NCBI RefSeq assembly: GCF_049965315.1
Contig: NZ_JBMFWL010000003.1
Span: 1 to 64,000 of the forward strand
Length of the DNA stretch: 64,000 nt
Direction: 5' to 3'
Source of the DNA: Acidithiobacillus_B sp049965315
GTDB taxonomy: Bacteria; Pseudomonadota; Gammaproteobacteria; Acidithiobacillales; Acidithiobacillaceae
In this document: positions 50,259 to 59,148 of the stretch, piece by piece
How the letters are laid out: every line of letters starts with the position of its first letter
Position numbering within the stretch: the first letter of the stretch is position 1
Position numbers and translations under genes: made by a program
The notes under the pieces: generated by a model
Database searches by the model: none
What the model was told of the DNA's origin: nothing
The model's input: only the letters and a program-made list of their open reading frames with translations

Positions 50259-51454
50259 AAACGGATCCCTTCCCGTGCCGCTACGGTATGAATATCCTTG
50301 TCGCCCCGGCCGGACAGGTTGACCACGATGGTCTGCTCGGGGCGCATGCCCGGGGCCAGTTGAAAGGCATAGGCCAGGGCATGGGCCGATTCCAGCGCCG
50401 GAATGATCCCCTCGGTACGGCTTAGGCGATGGAAGGCCGCCAAGGCCTCCACATCCGTGGCAGCCACATATTCGGCCCGCCCGATATCCTTGAGATAGGC
50501 ATGCTCCGGCCCGACCCCGGGGTAGTCCAGCCCGGCGGAAATGGAGTGGGTAGCCAGGATCTGGCCGTCTTCGTCTTCCATGAGATAGGTACGGTTGCCG
50601 TGAAGCACCCCTGGCCGCCCTGCCGACAGGGGCGCCGCGTGCTGGCCGCTGGCCAAGCCCAGACCGCCCGCCTCCACACCAATCAGGCGCACCCCTTCAT
50701 CCTCGATAAAGGGATAAAAGAGACCCATGGCATTGCTGCCGCCGCCCACACAGGCAATGCAGCAGTCGGGCAAGCGGCCGGTCAGCTCCAGACATTGGGC
50801 CCGCGCCTCCTCGCCGATGACCCGATGAAAATCACGGACCATGACCGGGTAGGGATGGGGACCGGCCGCCGTGCCGATCACATAAAAGGTATCTTCCACA
50901 TTGGTCACCCAGTCACGCATCGCCTCATTGAGGGCGTCCTTCAGGGTGCGCGTCCCGCTGCTCACCGCCTCCACCCGCGCGCCCAGGAGTTTCATGCGGA
51001 ATACGTTGATGGACTGGCGCTGAATGTCCTCTTCGCCCATGTAGATCACGCATTCCATGCCATTGCGCGTGGCCACCGTGGCCGTGGCCACCCCGTGCTG
51101 GCCGGCCCCCGTCTCGGCAATGATTCGCCGCTTGCCCATGCGGCGGGCCAGGAGCACCTGGCCGACGGCATTGTTGATCTTGTGGGCGCCGGTATGGTTG
51201 AGGTCTTCCCGCTTGAGATAGATCTGCGCTCCGCCCAGTTCTCGGGAGATGCGCTCGGCATGAAAGAGCGGATTGGGTCGGCCGACGAATTGCTTCAGTT
51301 CGCTGTGCAGCTCCGCAAGGAATTCCGGATCCTTCTGGGCCAGTGCATAAGCCCGATCCAGCTCCTCCAGGGCCGTGACCAGCGTTTCTGCCACGAAACG
51401 CCCGCCGTAGGGCCCAAAGTGTCCCAACTTGTCTGGTAAGGTATACGCTGCCAT
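50255..51454 (-). CDS. trpB: Tryptophan synthase beta chain
   Basis: PLP enzyme that joins indole and serine. 399 residues from ATG 51454, which shares one base with the trpF stop. A GTG one codon earlier is possible but lies too close to the GGAGGGG. PLP lysine in HTGAHKINNAVGQVLLARRMGK, catalytic Glu in ETGAGQHGVATATVA, and PLP phosphate loop CVGGGSNAMGLFYPF. Start motif YTLPDKLGHFGPYGGRFVAETL is typical. It forms the alpha2-beta2 channelled complex with TrpA. Confidence 0.97.
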   Translation of the reverse strand: MAAYTLPDKLGHFGPYGGRFVAETLVTALEELDRAYALAQKDPEFLAELHSELKQFVGRPNPLFHAERISRELGGAQIYLKREDLNHTGAHKINNAVGQVLLARRMGKRRIIAETGAGQHGVATATVATRNGMECVIYMGEEDIQRQSINVFRMKLLGARVEAVSSGTRTLKDALNEAMRDWVTNVEDTFYVIGTAAGPHPYPVMVRDFHRVIGEEARAQCLELTGRLPDCCIACVGGGSNAMGLFYPFIEDEGVRLIGVEAGGLGLASGQHAAPLSAGRPGVLHGNRTYLMEDEDGQILATHSISAGLDYPGVGPEHAYLKDIGRAEYVAATDVEALAAFHRLSRTEGIIPALESAHALAYAFQLAPGMRPEQTIVVNLSGRGDKDIHTVAAREGIRL

Positions 51455-52083
51455 CACCCCTCCGCTCGCCGATCCGCTGCGCGAACACGCGCCACAAAGT
51501 CCCGCATTTTGCCATGATCCTTGCGTCCCGGCGATGCCTCGACGCCACTGCTCACGTCCACTGCGTAGGGCCGGGTGACTGCGATGGCCTCCGCCACATT
51601 ATCCGGCGACAGGCCCCCGGCCAGGATCAGCGGCTTGTCCAGCGTCGGCAAGGGCCACCAGGAAAAGGGCTCACCGGAGCCCCCCCACAAGCGGGGCGCC
51701 GCCCGATCCAGCAAAAAACCCCGGGCGTCGGGATGGGTTCGCAGCTTCGGCCGCAAATCCTCCTCGCCCAATACCCGCAGCGCCTTGATATAGGGCCGAC
51801 CAAAGCCCGAGCAGTCCGCAGCAGTCTCATCGCCATGGAATTGCAGGAAATCGAGGGGGCAGGACTGCAGGACCTCCTCCACCCACGATCTCTGGGCATT
51901 CACAAAAAGGCCAACCGTGCTCACAAAGGGCGGCAATGCCGCCAGGATGCCAGCAGCGGCCGCCACCCCGATGGCTCGGGGACTGGGCGGGTAAAAGACC
52001 AGACCAATGGCATCCGCTCCCGCCTCGGCGGCCGCCAGGGCGTCGTCCATTGTAGTGATACCGCAAATCTTGATTCGCACCAT
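51454..52083 (-). CDS. trpF: Phosphoribosylanthranilate isomerase
   Basis: 209 residues, TIM barrel. Starts VRIKICGITTMDDALAAAEAGADAIGLVFY with the catalytic Cys in KICG. Then SPRAI, LDFLQFHGDET (LQFHG signature) and ILAGGLSPDNVAEAI. The catalytic Asp is in PYAVDVSSGVEASPGRKD. Third step after anthranilate in tryptophan synthesis. The trpF-trpB-trpA block is separate from the early trp genes (trpEGDC), which are not in the window. Confidence 0.96.
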   Translation of the reverse strand: MVRIKICGITTMDDALAAAEAGADAIGLVFYPPSPRAIGVAAAAGILAALPPFVSTVGLFVNAQRSWVEEVLQSCPLDFLQFHGDETAADCSGFGRPYIKALRVLGEEDLRPKLRTHPDARGFLLDRAAPRLWGGSGEPFSWWPLPTLDKPLILAGGLSPDNVAEAIAVTRPYAVDVSSGVEASPGRKDHGKMRDFVARVRAADRRAEG

Positions 52084-52145
52084 CAGGGGATTCTAACATC
52101 TGCGCCCTTGCGGGAACATGGCCCGGCCCAGGGCTCCGCTCCGGG

Positions 52146-52961
52146 TCATCCGGCAAAGGGCAGCACCGGATCAATGGGCAAAGCAAAGGCGTCAGGATAA
52201 CGCGGCGCCACGAAATAAAGGCCGCCCGGGGGGGCAGTGGTGGCCGCCAGGCGCCGGTCCCGACTGCCGAGGACTTCCGCGGCCCAGGCGACGGGCCGCT
52301 CCCCGGCGCCGATGGCGATGAGCACACCGGCCAGATTGCGCACCATGTGATGCAAAAAGCCATCGGCTTCGGCATCGATGATCACCTGTTCACCCCGGCG
52401 ACACACCTGTAACAGGCGCAGATCGCGAACCGGCTGCCGGGCCTGGCAGGCAGCGGCCCGAAAGGCGGAGAAATCATGGGTACCCAGCAACGATTGGGCC
52501 GCCGCCTGCATCCGCTCCACCTGCAGAGGCCGATACACCCAGGCATAATGCTGGCGAAACAGCGCCGGGCGCTGGCGGCGGTTGAGAATGACGTAACGGT
52601 AGCGGCGTGCCGTGGCCGAAAAGCGAGCGTGAAAATCCGTCCCCACCGACCGGGCCCAGCGGATGCTCACGGCCTCGGGCAAATATGCGCTCCCTCCCCG
52701 CACCCAGGCGCTTTCGGGCCGATCAACCGTCGTATCAAAATGCGCCACCTGACAGAGGGCGTGAACGCCCGTGTCGGTCCTGCCGGCCACCACCACTTCC
52801 ACAGCTTGTCGGGCTATTCGCGCCAAAGCCGTTTCGACGGCCCCCTGCACACTGGCCTGCCCCACCTGCCGCTGCCATCCGCAAAAGCCGCTGCCATCAT
52901 ACTCGATGCCCAAAGCCCAGCGAACGATGGACGTCTCCGCACGCGTGCTGCCAGCCGCCAT
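52146..52961 (-). CDS. truA: tRNA pseudouridine(38-40) synthase
   Basis: 271 residues. Catalytic Asp63 lies in VVVAGRTDTGVHALCQVAHFDT. Other family segments are ALGIEYDGSGFCGWQRQ near the N-terminus, FHARFSATARRYRYVILNR and FLHHMVRNLAGVLIAIGAG. It modifies the anticodon arm of many tRNAs. Start ATG 52961, eight bases after fimV. No strong ribosome-binding site. The 62-bp gap to trpF has no clear feature. Confidence 0.95.
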   Translation of the reverse strand: MAAGSTRAETSIVRWALGIEYDGSGFCGWQRQVGQASVQGAVETALARIARQAVEVVVAGRTDTGVHALCQVAHFDTTVDRPESAWVRGGSAYLPEAVSIRWARSVGTDFHARFSATARRYRYVILNRRQRPALFRQHYAWVYRPLQVERMQAAAQSLLGTHDFSAFRAAACQARQPVRDLRLLQVCRRGEQVIIDAEADGFLHHMVRNLAGVLIAIGAGERPVAWAAEVLGSRDRRLAATTAPPGGLYFVAPRYPDAFALPIDPVLPFAG

Positions 52962-52969
52962 CGGAGTAA

Positions 52970-55156
52970 CTAAAGGGCTGCCAGCAACTGCCGGGCTTCC
53001 CCCTGCTGCTCGCTGCCGCCTTCCTTGACGACCTCCTCAAGCAATTCCCGCGCCGACTCCCCATCGCCCATTTCCAGATAGGCCTTGGCGAGATCCAGTT
53101 TGGTTCCCACCGCGTCCCAGTCCAAGGCACTGGCTGCGCCAACGATCTCCTCCCCTTCGGCACCGGCCGGGGCGGAAACGGCTGCCGGCTCTGCGGCAAG
53201 GGCAAGCCCTGCGCTGCGCGCCGGCGCTTCATCCAAGGCGCGGAACTGCTCGTCGATGGAACGCAACAGGCGTTCCTTTTCCACCTCTGAAAAACGCAGG
53301 GCTTCTTCTTCGGCAGCCGCCTCCTCCACGGGAGGGGAAGTCGTTTCGGCAGGTTTTTCGCCAAAGGCCGCACCGAGGTCGAATTCGAGCACATCCGCAG
53401 CCAATGGAACGGATTCCGGCGCCGCGGCGGGATGTTCTGCCGCCTCCCCCTGGAAGGGTGCCGGGACCACTTCCGGAACAGTGGCGGCAATGGTGGCCTC
53501 TGCGGGAACGGCCGCGCCCCCGGAGGCCGCCGCCGCCTCTTCCGGTGCGGCGAAGAGGGCATTGCCCGGGAAGAGTTGCGCACCCTGCGCCGCGACCTCT
53601 TGCCAGGCGCTATTGTGCGGCCCGAAACGCCCGCGCATCCGCTCGGCCAGTTCCAGGTAATCGTCACGGCGATCCATGCCGGCATAGACGTCGAGCAGCT
53701 TTACATAGAGGTCCTTGCGCCGGGGTGCGTCCTCCAGGGCCTCGGAGAGAACGGCCGCCGCCTGCTCCGCTTTGCCATAGGTAAGATACATATCGGCCTG
53801 TTCCACCGGGTCCACATCCACGATCTCTTCCACCGGCTTTTCCACCGGGGTGGGCATGGGTGCCGGCGGCGCTACGGCCGGCGCCGCGGCGATGGACGCG
53901 GCAGGCGCTACGGCCACCGGTATTGGCGTAGGTTTCGGCGCCGGCGCTGCGGCCGGGCTCGGAGCGGACGCCATGGTCATTATTTTCTGGGAAATTTCAC
54001 GTTGCCGTTTTTCGTTCTGTTTCTGCCGCCCATACAGCCATAGGAAGAGCAGGAGCAGCAATACGTTGCCGCCCAAGGAGGCCCACAACAGCGGGTTATG
54101 CAAGGGATTCGCCGTCGCCCCCTGTTCTTTGGCCAGGGCGCCGAGTTGCGCTCCCTGACTGGCGATGAGCCGCTCTTCCGCAGCGAGCCGATTGCCCAGG
54201 GACTGCACCTGCGCCGCAAGGGCGCCATTTTCCTTCACCAGGGCGGCGGTCCGCTGCTGCAATTGGCCAAGGAGGTCCGCAGCGGCGCTGCCGGCCGAGG
54301 CCGTAGGGGCAAGAACGGCCGTTGCCGGTGCGCTGGACAGCACCAGATGCGTGGCCGGCCCTGCCTTGCCAGCGGGCGCCGCAGCAGTGGGCTGGACAGC
54401 AGGCGTAGCGCGCTGTCCGGCGAGGAAGGCCGTTGCCTGAGCCGGCGCCATGCCCTGCACCTGACCCAGGGTGGGCACACGCAAGATGCTGCCAGCGTAC
54501 AGATAGGATGGATTGCCGTTTTTGAAGGCCGCGGGGTTGGCCTTGATCAGCGCCGCCATGACCTGATCGAGGGTTACGGCATTGCTGCGGGTGATGGACT
54601 GGGCGATTTGAAAGAGGCTTTGGTTATTCCGCACCGGCCCGTATCGCCTTACCCCGGCCCAGCCGTAAACCAGGGGCGCAGCGGCTGCCGGGCGCGATGC
54701 GGGGGCCGCATACGCGGGAGCCCCTTGCGCGCTGGGGGTTTCGGCGCCAGACGGCGCGGCGGCGAGATAGCTGCCCAGGCTGCTCCGTGCCGTGTATTCG
54801 CGCACGATGCGCCCGCCGGACCAGTCGAGCTGAACGAGGAAGGACAGGCTGGGCGTGGGCAGGGGCACGGGGCTGGTAATCAGGACCGCCGGATGCTGGT
54901 CGGTACGGATCTGGAAATGCCAGTGCTCCAGCCCCTGGGCCACGGGCAGATGGATCATGGCAAAGGCGCTGCTGGACGCCAGGGATACCCGTACATCGCC
55001 GGCTTCCTGGGGCGTCAAGGAGCGGATGGGGATCTCGGCGCGGAAGGGTTCCCCTGGCGCAGACAGGACCTGCAGTTCTCCCAGCCCCACGGCCTGGGCC
55101 ACTCCCGGCAGCAGGATCCCCACCCCGAGCAGGGTACGCAACCATTTTTTATCCAT
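52970..55156 (-). CDS. fimV: FimV/HubP-type polar protein
   Basis: 728 residues from ATG 55156, after GAGGAAGG. Signal peptide to about residue 22 (LLGVGILLPGVAQA), then GLGELQVLSAPGEPFRAEIPI, the FimV N-terminal motif. A LysM-like segment (NNQSLFQIAQSITRSNAVTLDQVMAAL, then YLYAGSILRVPT), a coiled coil, and one transmembrane helix (LLWASLGGNVLLLLLFLWLY) follow. The long acidic Ala/Pro-rich cytoplasmic part has TPR-like repeats (YLTYGKAEQAAAVLSEALED and the C-terminal AKAYLEMGDGESARELLEEV). Relatives organise the cell pole and type IV pilus assembly. It lies between asd and truA as in other gammaproteobacteria. Confidence 0.93.
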   Translation of the reverse strand: MDKKWLRTLLGVGILLPGVAQAVGLGELQVLSAPGEPFRAEIPIRSLTPQEAGDVRVSLASSSAFAMIHLPVAQGLEHWHFQIRTDQHPAVLITSPVPLPTPSLSFLVQLDWSGGRIVREYTARSSLGSYLAAAPSGAETPSAQGAPAYAAPASRPAAAAPLVYGWAGVRRYGPVRNNQSLFQIAQSITRSNAVTLDQVMAALIKANPAAFKNGNPSYLYAGSILRVPTLGQVQGMAPAQATAFLAGQRATPAVQPTAAAPAGKAGPATHLVLSSAPATAVLAPTASAGSAAADLLGQLQQRTAALVKENGALAAQVQSLGNRLAAEERLIASQGAQLGALAKEQGATANPLHNPLLWASLGGNVLLLLLFLWLYGRQKQNEKRQREISQKIMTMASAPSPAAAPAPKPTPIPVAVAPAASIAAAPAVAPPAPMPTPVEKPVEEIVDVDPVEQADMYLTYGKAEQAAAVLSEALEDAPRRKDLYVKLLDVYAGMDRRDDYLELAERMRGRFGPHNSAWQEVAAQGAQLFPGNALFAAPEEAAAASGGAAVPAEATIAATVPEVVPAPFQGEAAEHPAAAPESVPLAADVLEFDLGAAFGEKPAETTSPPVEEAAAEEEALRFSEVEKERLLRSIDEQFRALDEAPARSAGLALAAEPAAVSAPAGAEGEEIVGAASALDWDAVGTKLDLAKAYLEMGDGESARELLEEVVKEGGSEQQGEARQLLAAL

Positions 55157-55219
55157 ATTTCCTTCCTCTTTCGATGACGACCGCCCGATCAAGCCCTGGT
55201 TTCAGGTAACTCCGCAGCG

Positions 55220-56245
55220 CTATAAATAGTCGCGGATCAATATTTCCGCAATCTGCACACTGTTGAGGGCCGCACCCTTGCGAATATTGTCCGCCACCAC
55301 CCAGAAATTGATCCCCCGCTCATGGGAACAATCCTCACGGATACGCCCGACGAAGGTGGCGTCGTGGGTGGCAGCGTCCAGGGCGGTGGGCCACAGGCCC
55401 GCCGCAGGATCATCCATCACCGTCACCCCGGGGGCATCGGCAAGGAGGGCGCGCACGCTCGCAGCCGATATTTTTCCCTTGGTGACCACATTGACGGCCT
55501 CGGAGTGCCCATAGAAAACCGGCACGCGCACACAGGTAGCGGTCAGGGCAAGATCCGGTAATTCCATGATCTTGCGGGTTTCCCACAACATCTTCATTTC
55601 TTCCTTGGTATAACCGTTGTCCTGGAAGACATCGATTTGCGGCAGGCAGTTGAAGGCGATGCGTTGGGGAAAGACCTCGCAGACCGGTTCCTGATGCGTA
55701 TAAATCGCCATGGTCTGCGCACCCAGCTCGTTGATGGCGCGGTGCCCGGCGCCGCTCACCGCCTGATAAGTGGCCACCACCACCCGTTCGATGCCTACGG
55801 CATCGGCGATGGGCTTGAGGACCAGCAGCATCTGGATGGTAGAACAGTTGGGGTTGGCAATGATGCCGTGGCGGCGATAATCGGCAATGCGCTGCGGGTT
55901 CACCTCCGGCACCACCAGGGGGATCTCGTCGTCGTAGCGAAACTGCGAGGTATTGTCAATGACCACGCAGCCGGCCGCCGCGGCTTTGGGGGCATATTCG
56001 GCGCTAATCTTGGCCCCCGCCGAAAAAAGGCCGATGTCGACCTGCGACCAGTCGAAATCCGCCGCGTCCTGCACCGTATGATAGTGGCCGCGAAACAGCA
56101 GCTTGCTGCCGGCGGAGTGGCTGCTGGCCAAAAGGAAGAGTTGATCCACCGGGAATTGGCGTTCCTGGAGGATCTCCAGCATCGTTTCCCCGACGGCGCC
56201 GGTGGCGCCGAGAATGGCAATGTTGTAATTTTGTTTTTTCATCAT
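55220..56245 (-). CDS. asd: Aspartate-semialdehyde dehydrogenase
   Basis: 341 residues. Reduces aspartyl phosphate to the semialdehyde, the branch point to lysine, threonine and methionine. NADP site NIAILGATGAVGETMLEIL, catalytic Cys in GIIANPNCSTIQMLLVL, substrate His in ATCVRVPVFYGHSEAVNV, and YQAVSGAGHRAINEL. The Gram-negative or Gram-positive-like short form cannot be told from this alone. Start ATG 56245 gives an ATGA overlap with leuB. An ATG one codon later is equally possible. Confidence 0.97.
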   Translation of the reverse strand: MMKKQNYNIAILGATGAVGETMLEILQERQFPVDQLFLLASSHSAGSKLLFRGHYHTVQDAADFDWSQVDIGLFSAGAKISAEYAPKAAAAGCVVIDNTSQFRYDDEIPLVVPEVNPQRIADYRRHGIIANPNCSTIQMLLVLKPIADAVGIERVVVATYQAVSGAGHRAINELGAQTMAIYTHQEPVCEVFPQRIAFNCLPQIDVFQDNGYTKEEMKMLWETRKIMELPDLALTATCVRVPVFYGHSEAVNVVTKGKISAASVRALLADAPGVTVMDDPAAGLWPTALDAATHDATFVGRIREDCSHERGINFWVVADNIRKGAALNSVQIAEILIRDYL

Positions 56246-57330
56246 ATTCCTTCATCAATCTGCGCCAGTGCGGCGACGACTGCCTGGCCCATGGCCCGGG
56301 TCCCGAGCAGATGCGTTCCCGGGCTCGCAATATCTGCCGTCCGATAGCCGCTGTCGAGCACGCGCAGCACCGCCCGCTCCACCCGCTCGGCCCAGGCCTC
56401 GGCCCCCAGGGAATAACGCAACATCATGGCCACCGAAAGGATGGTGGCCAGGGGATTGGCCTTGTCCTGGCCGGCGATGTCCGGCGCCGATCCATGGATG
56501 GGCTCGTACATGGCCCGTCCCTCCCCCAGGGAGGCCGACGGCAGCATGCCGATGGATCCCGTAAGTTGACTCGCCTCGTCGGAGAGAATATCGCCGAAGA
56601 TATTGCCCGTAAGCAGCACGTCGAATTGCGCCGGGGCGCGGACCAGTTGCATGGCGGCGTTGTCCACATACATATGGCTCAGGGCCACATCGGGGTACTC
56701 CCGGGCCACCTCCGTAACGACCTCCCGCCAAAGACGGGTGGTTTCCAGGACATTGGCCTTGTCCACCGAGCACAACTGCTTGCGCCGCCCTTGGGCCGCC
56801 CGAAAGCCCACGTGGGCGATACGGCGAATCTCGGCTTCATCGTACACCATGGTGTTGAAGGCGCGACGCAAGCCGTCGGGACCCGTCTCACTGCCCCGCG
56901 GTTGGCCAAAATAGATATCCCCGGTGAGTTCGCGCACCACCAGGATATCCACATCCCGGACCAATTCCGGCCGCAGCGGCGATGCGGCCAGGAGTTGGGG
57001 AAAGATCTGCACCGGCCGCAGATTGGCGTACAGATCCAATCCCTTGCGGAGACGCAGCAGACCCTGCTCCGGACGCTGGGCGGGCGGCAGGGCGTCCCAT
57101 TGGGGCCCCCCCACGGCGCCGAGGAGGACCGCATCGGCCTCCAGGGCCATCCGCAGGGATTCCGGAGGCAGCGGGTCGCCGCACCGATCGATGGCCGCCC
57201 CTCCCACGGCTCCCTCCATACACTGCAGATGCAGGCCTGCGGCCGTATTGACCGCATCCAGTACCAGGCGAGCGCTGGCGACGATCTCCGGGCCAATGCC
57301 GTCGCCGGCAAAAATGGCGATTTTCTTCAT
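56242..57330 (-). CDS. leuB: 3-isopropylmalate dehydrogenase
   Basis: 362 residues. Oxidative decarboxylation of 3-isopropylmalate in leucine synthesis. Motifs: AIFAGDGIGPEIVASARLVLDA, substrate loop LLRLRKGLDLYANLRPVQ, ELTGDIYFGQPRG, and metal and NAD site GNIFGDILSDEASQLTGSIGMLPSASLG with YEPIHGSAPDIAGQDKANP. It overlaps the upstream unassigned gene and asd by four bases each. leuC and leuD are not in the window. Confidence 0.97.
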   Translation of the reverse strand: MKKIAIFAGDGIGPEIVASARLVLDAVNTAAGLHLQCMEGAVGGAAIDRCGDPLPPESLRMALEADAVLLGAVGGPQWDALPPAQRPEQGLLRLRKGLDLYANLRPVQIFPQLLAASPLRPELVRDVDILVVRELTGDIYFGQPRGSETGPDGLRRAFNTMVYDEAEIRRIAHVGFRAAQGRRKQLCSVDKANVLETTRLWREVVTEVAREYPDVALSHMYVDNAAMQLVRAPAQFDVLLTGNIFGDILSDEASQLTGSIGMLPSASLGEGRAMYEPIHGSAPDIAGQDKANPLATILSVAMMLRYSLGAEAWAERVERAVLRVLDSGYRTADIASPGTHLLGTRAMGQAVVAALAQIDEGI

Positions 57331-57884
57331 GCCAGATCCTTTTTCATGACAACGCGGATAATATAGGGATTTTCCTTTCCCGGCTCGGGATTTTCGGGGA
57401 TATGGGTAAACGGGTAAACCCCGGCGCCCAGCCCAAAGTCATCGGCCTCGACAATGCGGCGCTGGGGCCCGGTGGCCTGTTCCGGATGGGTCAGGGAAAA
57501 GCTCACCCCGACCGCCCCTTCGCGCTGGCGTGCGGCCTCCAGATACATACGCCGGGTGATTTCCCCATGCAAGACCCGGAAAAAGCGCGCCACCGTATCC
57601 GCGGAAACGCCGAAACGCGCTTCCAGCCCGGCCTCTGCCTCCAAGCGCTGGGCGCTGCGGCGCGGCAAATCGCGCAGGAAATCGCCCGCCCGCGCCGTCG
57701 CCAGGAGCAAGGCCCGCAACTCCGCGTTCTCGGCCAGCTCGCCGAAGCCGTTATAATGGGCAATAAACAAGGGCTCCGGCAAAGGCAGTTCGGCCACCCG
57801 TTCCTGTGGTGGTATGCCCGCATCCACCAGTACGCCGGCCGGGGCCCGGGCCGGGTGATTTTTCCCGCGTAACCAATCCCACAT
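57327..57884 (-). CDS. Unassigned 185-residue protein, first gene of the leuB-to-metZ run
   Basis: I do not recognise a family. Start ATG 57884 (MWDWLRGKNHPARAPAG), preceded by GGGAGAACTCC. The open frame further upstream crosses the divergent promoter region. Soluble, no signal or membrane segment. The middle is helical (ENAELRALLLATARAGDFLRDLPRRSAQRLEAEAGL, with a repeat of Leu/Ala/Arg), followed by VSADTVARFFRVLHGEITRRMYLEA. The C-terminal part is rich in Pro and Gly (GAGVYPFTHIPENPEPGKENPY). The stop overlaps leuB by ATGA, so it is probably made together with leucine enzymes. Nothing visible gives a function. Confidence 0.78.
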   Translation of the reverse strand: MWDWLRGKNHPARAPAGVLVDAGIPPQERVAELPLPEPLFIAHYNGFGELAENAELRALLLATARAGDFLRDLPRRSAQRLEAEAGLEARFGVSADTVARFFRVLHGEITRRMYLEAARQREGAVGVSFSLTHPEQATGPQRRIVEADDFGLGAGVYPFTHIPENPEPGKENPYIIRVVMKKDLA

Positions 57885-58072
57885 GGAGTTCTCCCAATTC
57901 CCAGCGGAACCTATTTGTGAAAGGATAACATGAACTCTTTTTTCACGGCAGAAGGGGGTGCCATGGCGGCTCCATTCACAGATTCCGCTGTGCCCGATGA
58001 CCGATGGTAACGAAATTGGAAAGACAGCCATTGCCCGGCGCCGGGACCGAAGCAGCGGAACGGCGGCATCCC

Positions 58073-58633
58073 GTGACCGCCCCTTTGCCCATTACGGGTC
58101 TCATTCTGGCCGGCGGCGCCGGGCGGCGCATGGGCGGCGCAGACAAGGGCTGGCTGTCCTGGCACGGCCGGCCCTTGATCGATCAGGCCTTGCAACGCCT
58201 CAAAGGCCCCGTTGCGGAGATCGTCATCAGCGCCAACCGCAATCTGGATCGCTACGGCCAACTGGGCTATCCGGTGCTCACGGATCCTCAACCCGGTTTC
58301 CAGGGCCCCCTCCAGGGCCTCCTGGCGGGCCTGCAGGCGGCGCGGCAACCCTGGCTGCTGAGCCTCCCGGTGGATAGCCCTGCCCTTCCCGAAGATATCG
58401 CGGCGCGCTTTTGGGAGGCGCGGGGGCAAAGCGATATCGTGGTGGCGCGCAGCGAGACCCACTGGCAGGCGGTGCTCTGCCTGTGCCGGAGCGGGCTCGC
58501 CCCCCACCTGCTTCATTATCTGGAAAGGGGTGGGCGGCGCGCCCAGGACTGGTTTCGCGATCTCGACTATCGCACCCTGACCCTGCCGGCAGAGAGTTTC
58601 CGCAACTGCAACCGTCCCGAGGACCTGGAATGA
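58073..58633 (+). CDS. mobA: Molybdenum cofactor guanylyltransferase MobA
   Basis: Transfers GMP to molybdopterin to make the bis-MGD cofactor. 186 residues from GTG 58073 (MTAPLPITGLILAGGAGRRMGG). An ATG at 58004 in frame would add 23 residues and lacks a better ribosome-binding site. The nucleotide loop is LILAGGAGRRMGGADKGWLSW, and then PLIDQALQRLKGPVAEIVISAN. LLSLPVDSPALPEDIAARF carries the metal-binding Asp. Three overlapping genes mobA-mobB-moeA follow one another on the plus strand. Confidence 0.93.
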   Translation: MTAPLPITGLILAGGAGRRMGGADKGWLSWHGRPLIDQALQRLKGPVAEIVISANRNLDRYGQLGYPVLTDPQPGFQGPLQGLLAGLQAARQPWLLSLPVDSPALPEDIAARFWEARGQSDIVVARSETHWQAVLCLCRSGLAPHLLHYLERGGRRAQDWFRDLDYRTLTLPAESFRNCNRPEDLE

Positions 58634-59148
58634 TCGCGCTTGGTATTGTAGGATATAGCGGTAGCGGTAAAACCACCCTGCTCTGCGCAATCCTGCCCCT
58701 GCTGCGGCAACGGGGCATGCGTCTGGCCGCGGTGAAAAGCACCCATCACGATGTGGAATGGGATCAGCCCGGCAAGGACAGTTACCGGCTGCGGGAAGCG
58801 GGTGCCGAGACCGTGCTCCTCACCGGTCCCCGGCGCTGGTTCATGGCCCGCCAGGCACCCGTTGCGGCAGGACTCGCGGAGTTGCTGGAGGCCCTGGACC
58901 CCGCGACGGATCTGGTGCTCGTGGAGGGGTGGAAGGCCCTGGCCATTCCCAAGATCGAGGTCCACCGTCCGGCCCAGGGCAAGGCCTTGCTGGCCCCGGA
59001 CGATGCGCGGATCCTGGCGGTGGCCAGCGATGGGCCCATCCCCGGCCACCAGCCGCGGCTGGATCTCAATGCGCCCCGGGCGGTGGCCGAATTTATCTGG
59101 CATTGGTACTCAAAGGAGCAGACAAATGGCCCATTGCGGCAGCGATAA
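58630..59148 (+). CDS. mobB: Molybdopterin-guanine dinucleotide biosynthesis protein MobB
   Basis: 172 residues. P-loop IVGYSGSGKTTLLCAILPLL, then AAVKSTHHDVEWDQPGKDSYRLREAGA, VLLTGPRRWFM, and LVLVEGWKALAIPKIEVHR, all typical of MobB. GTP-binding, enhances MobA. ATG 58630 overlaps the mobA stop by ATGA. The 3' end overlaps moeA by 23 bases. Confidence 0.94.
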   Translation: MIALGIVGYSGSGKTTLLCAILPLLRQRGMRLAAVKSTHHDVEWDQPGKDSYRLREAGAETVLLTGPRRWFMARQAPVAAGLAELLEALDPATDLVLVEGWKALAIPKIEVHRPAQGKALLAPDDARILAVASDGPIPGHQPRLDLNAPRAVAEFIWHWYSKEQTNGPLRQR

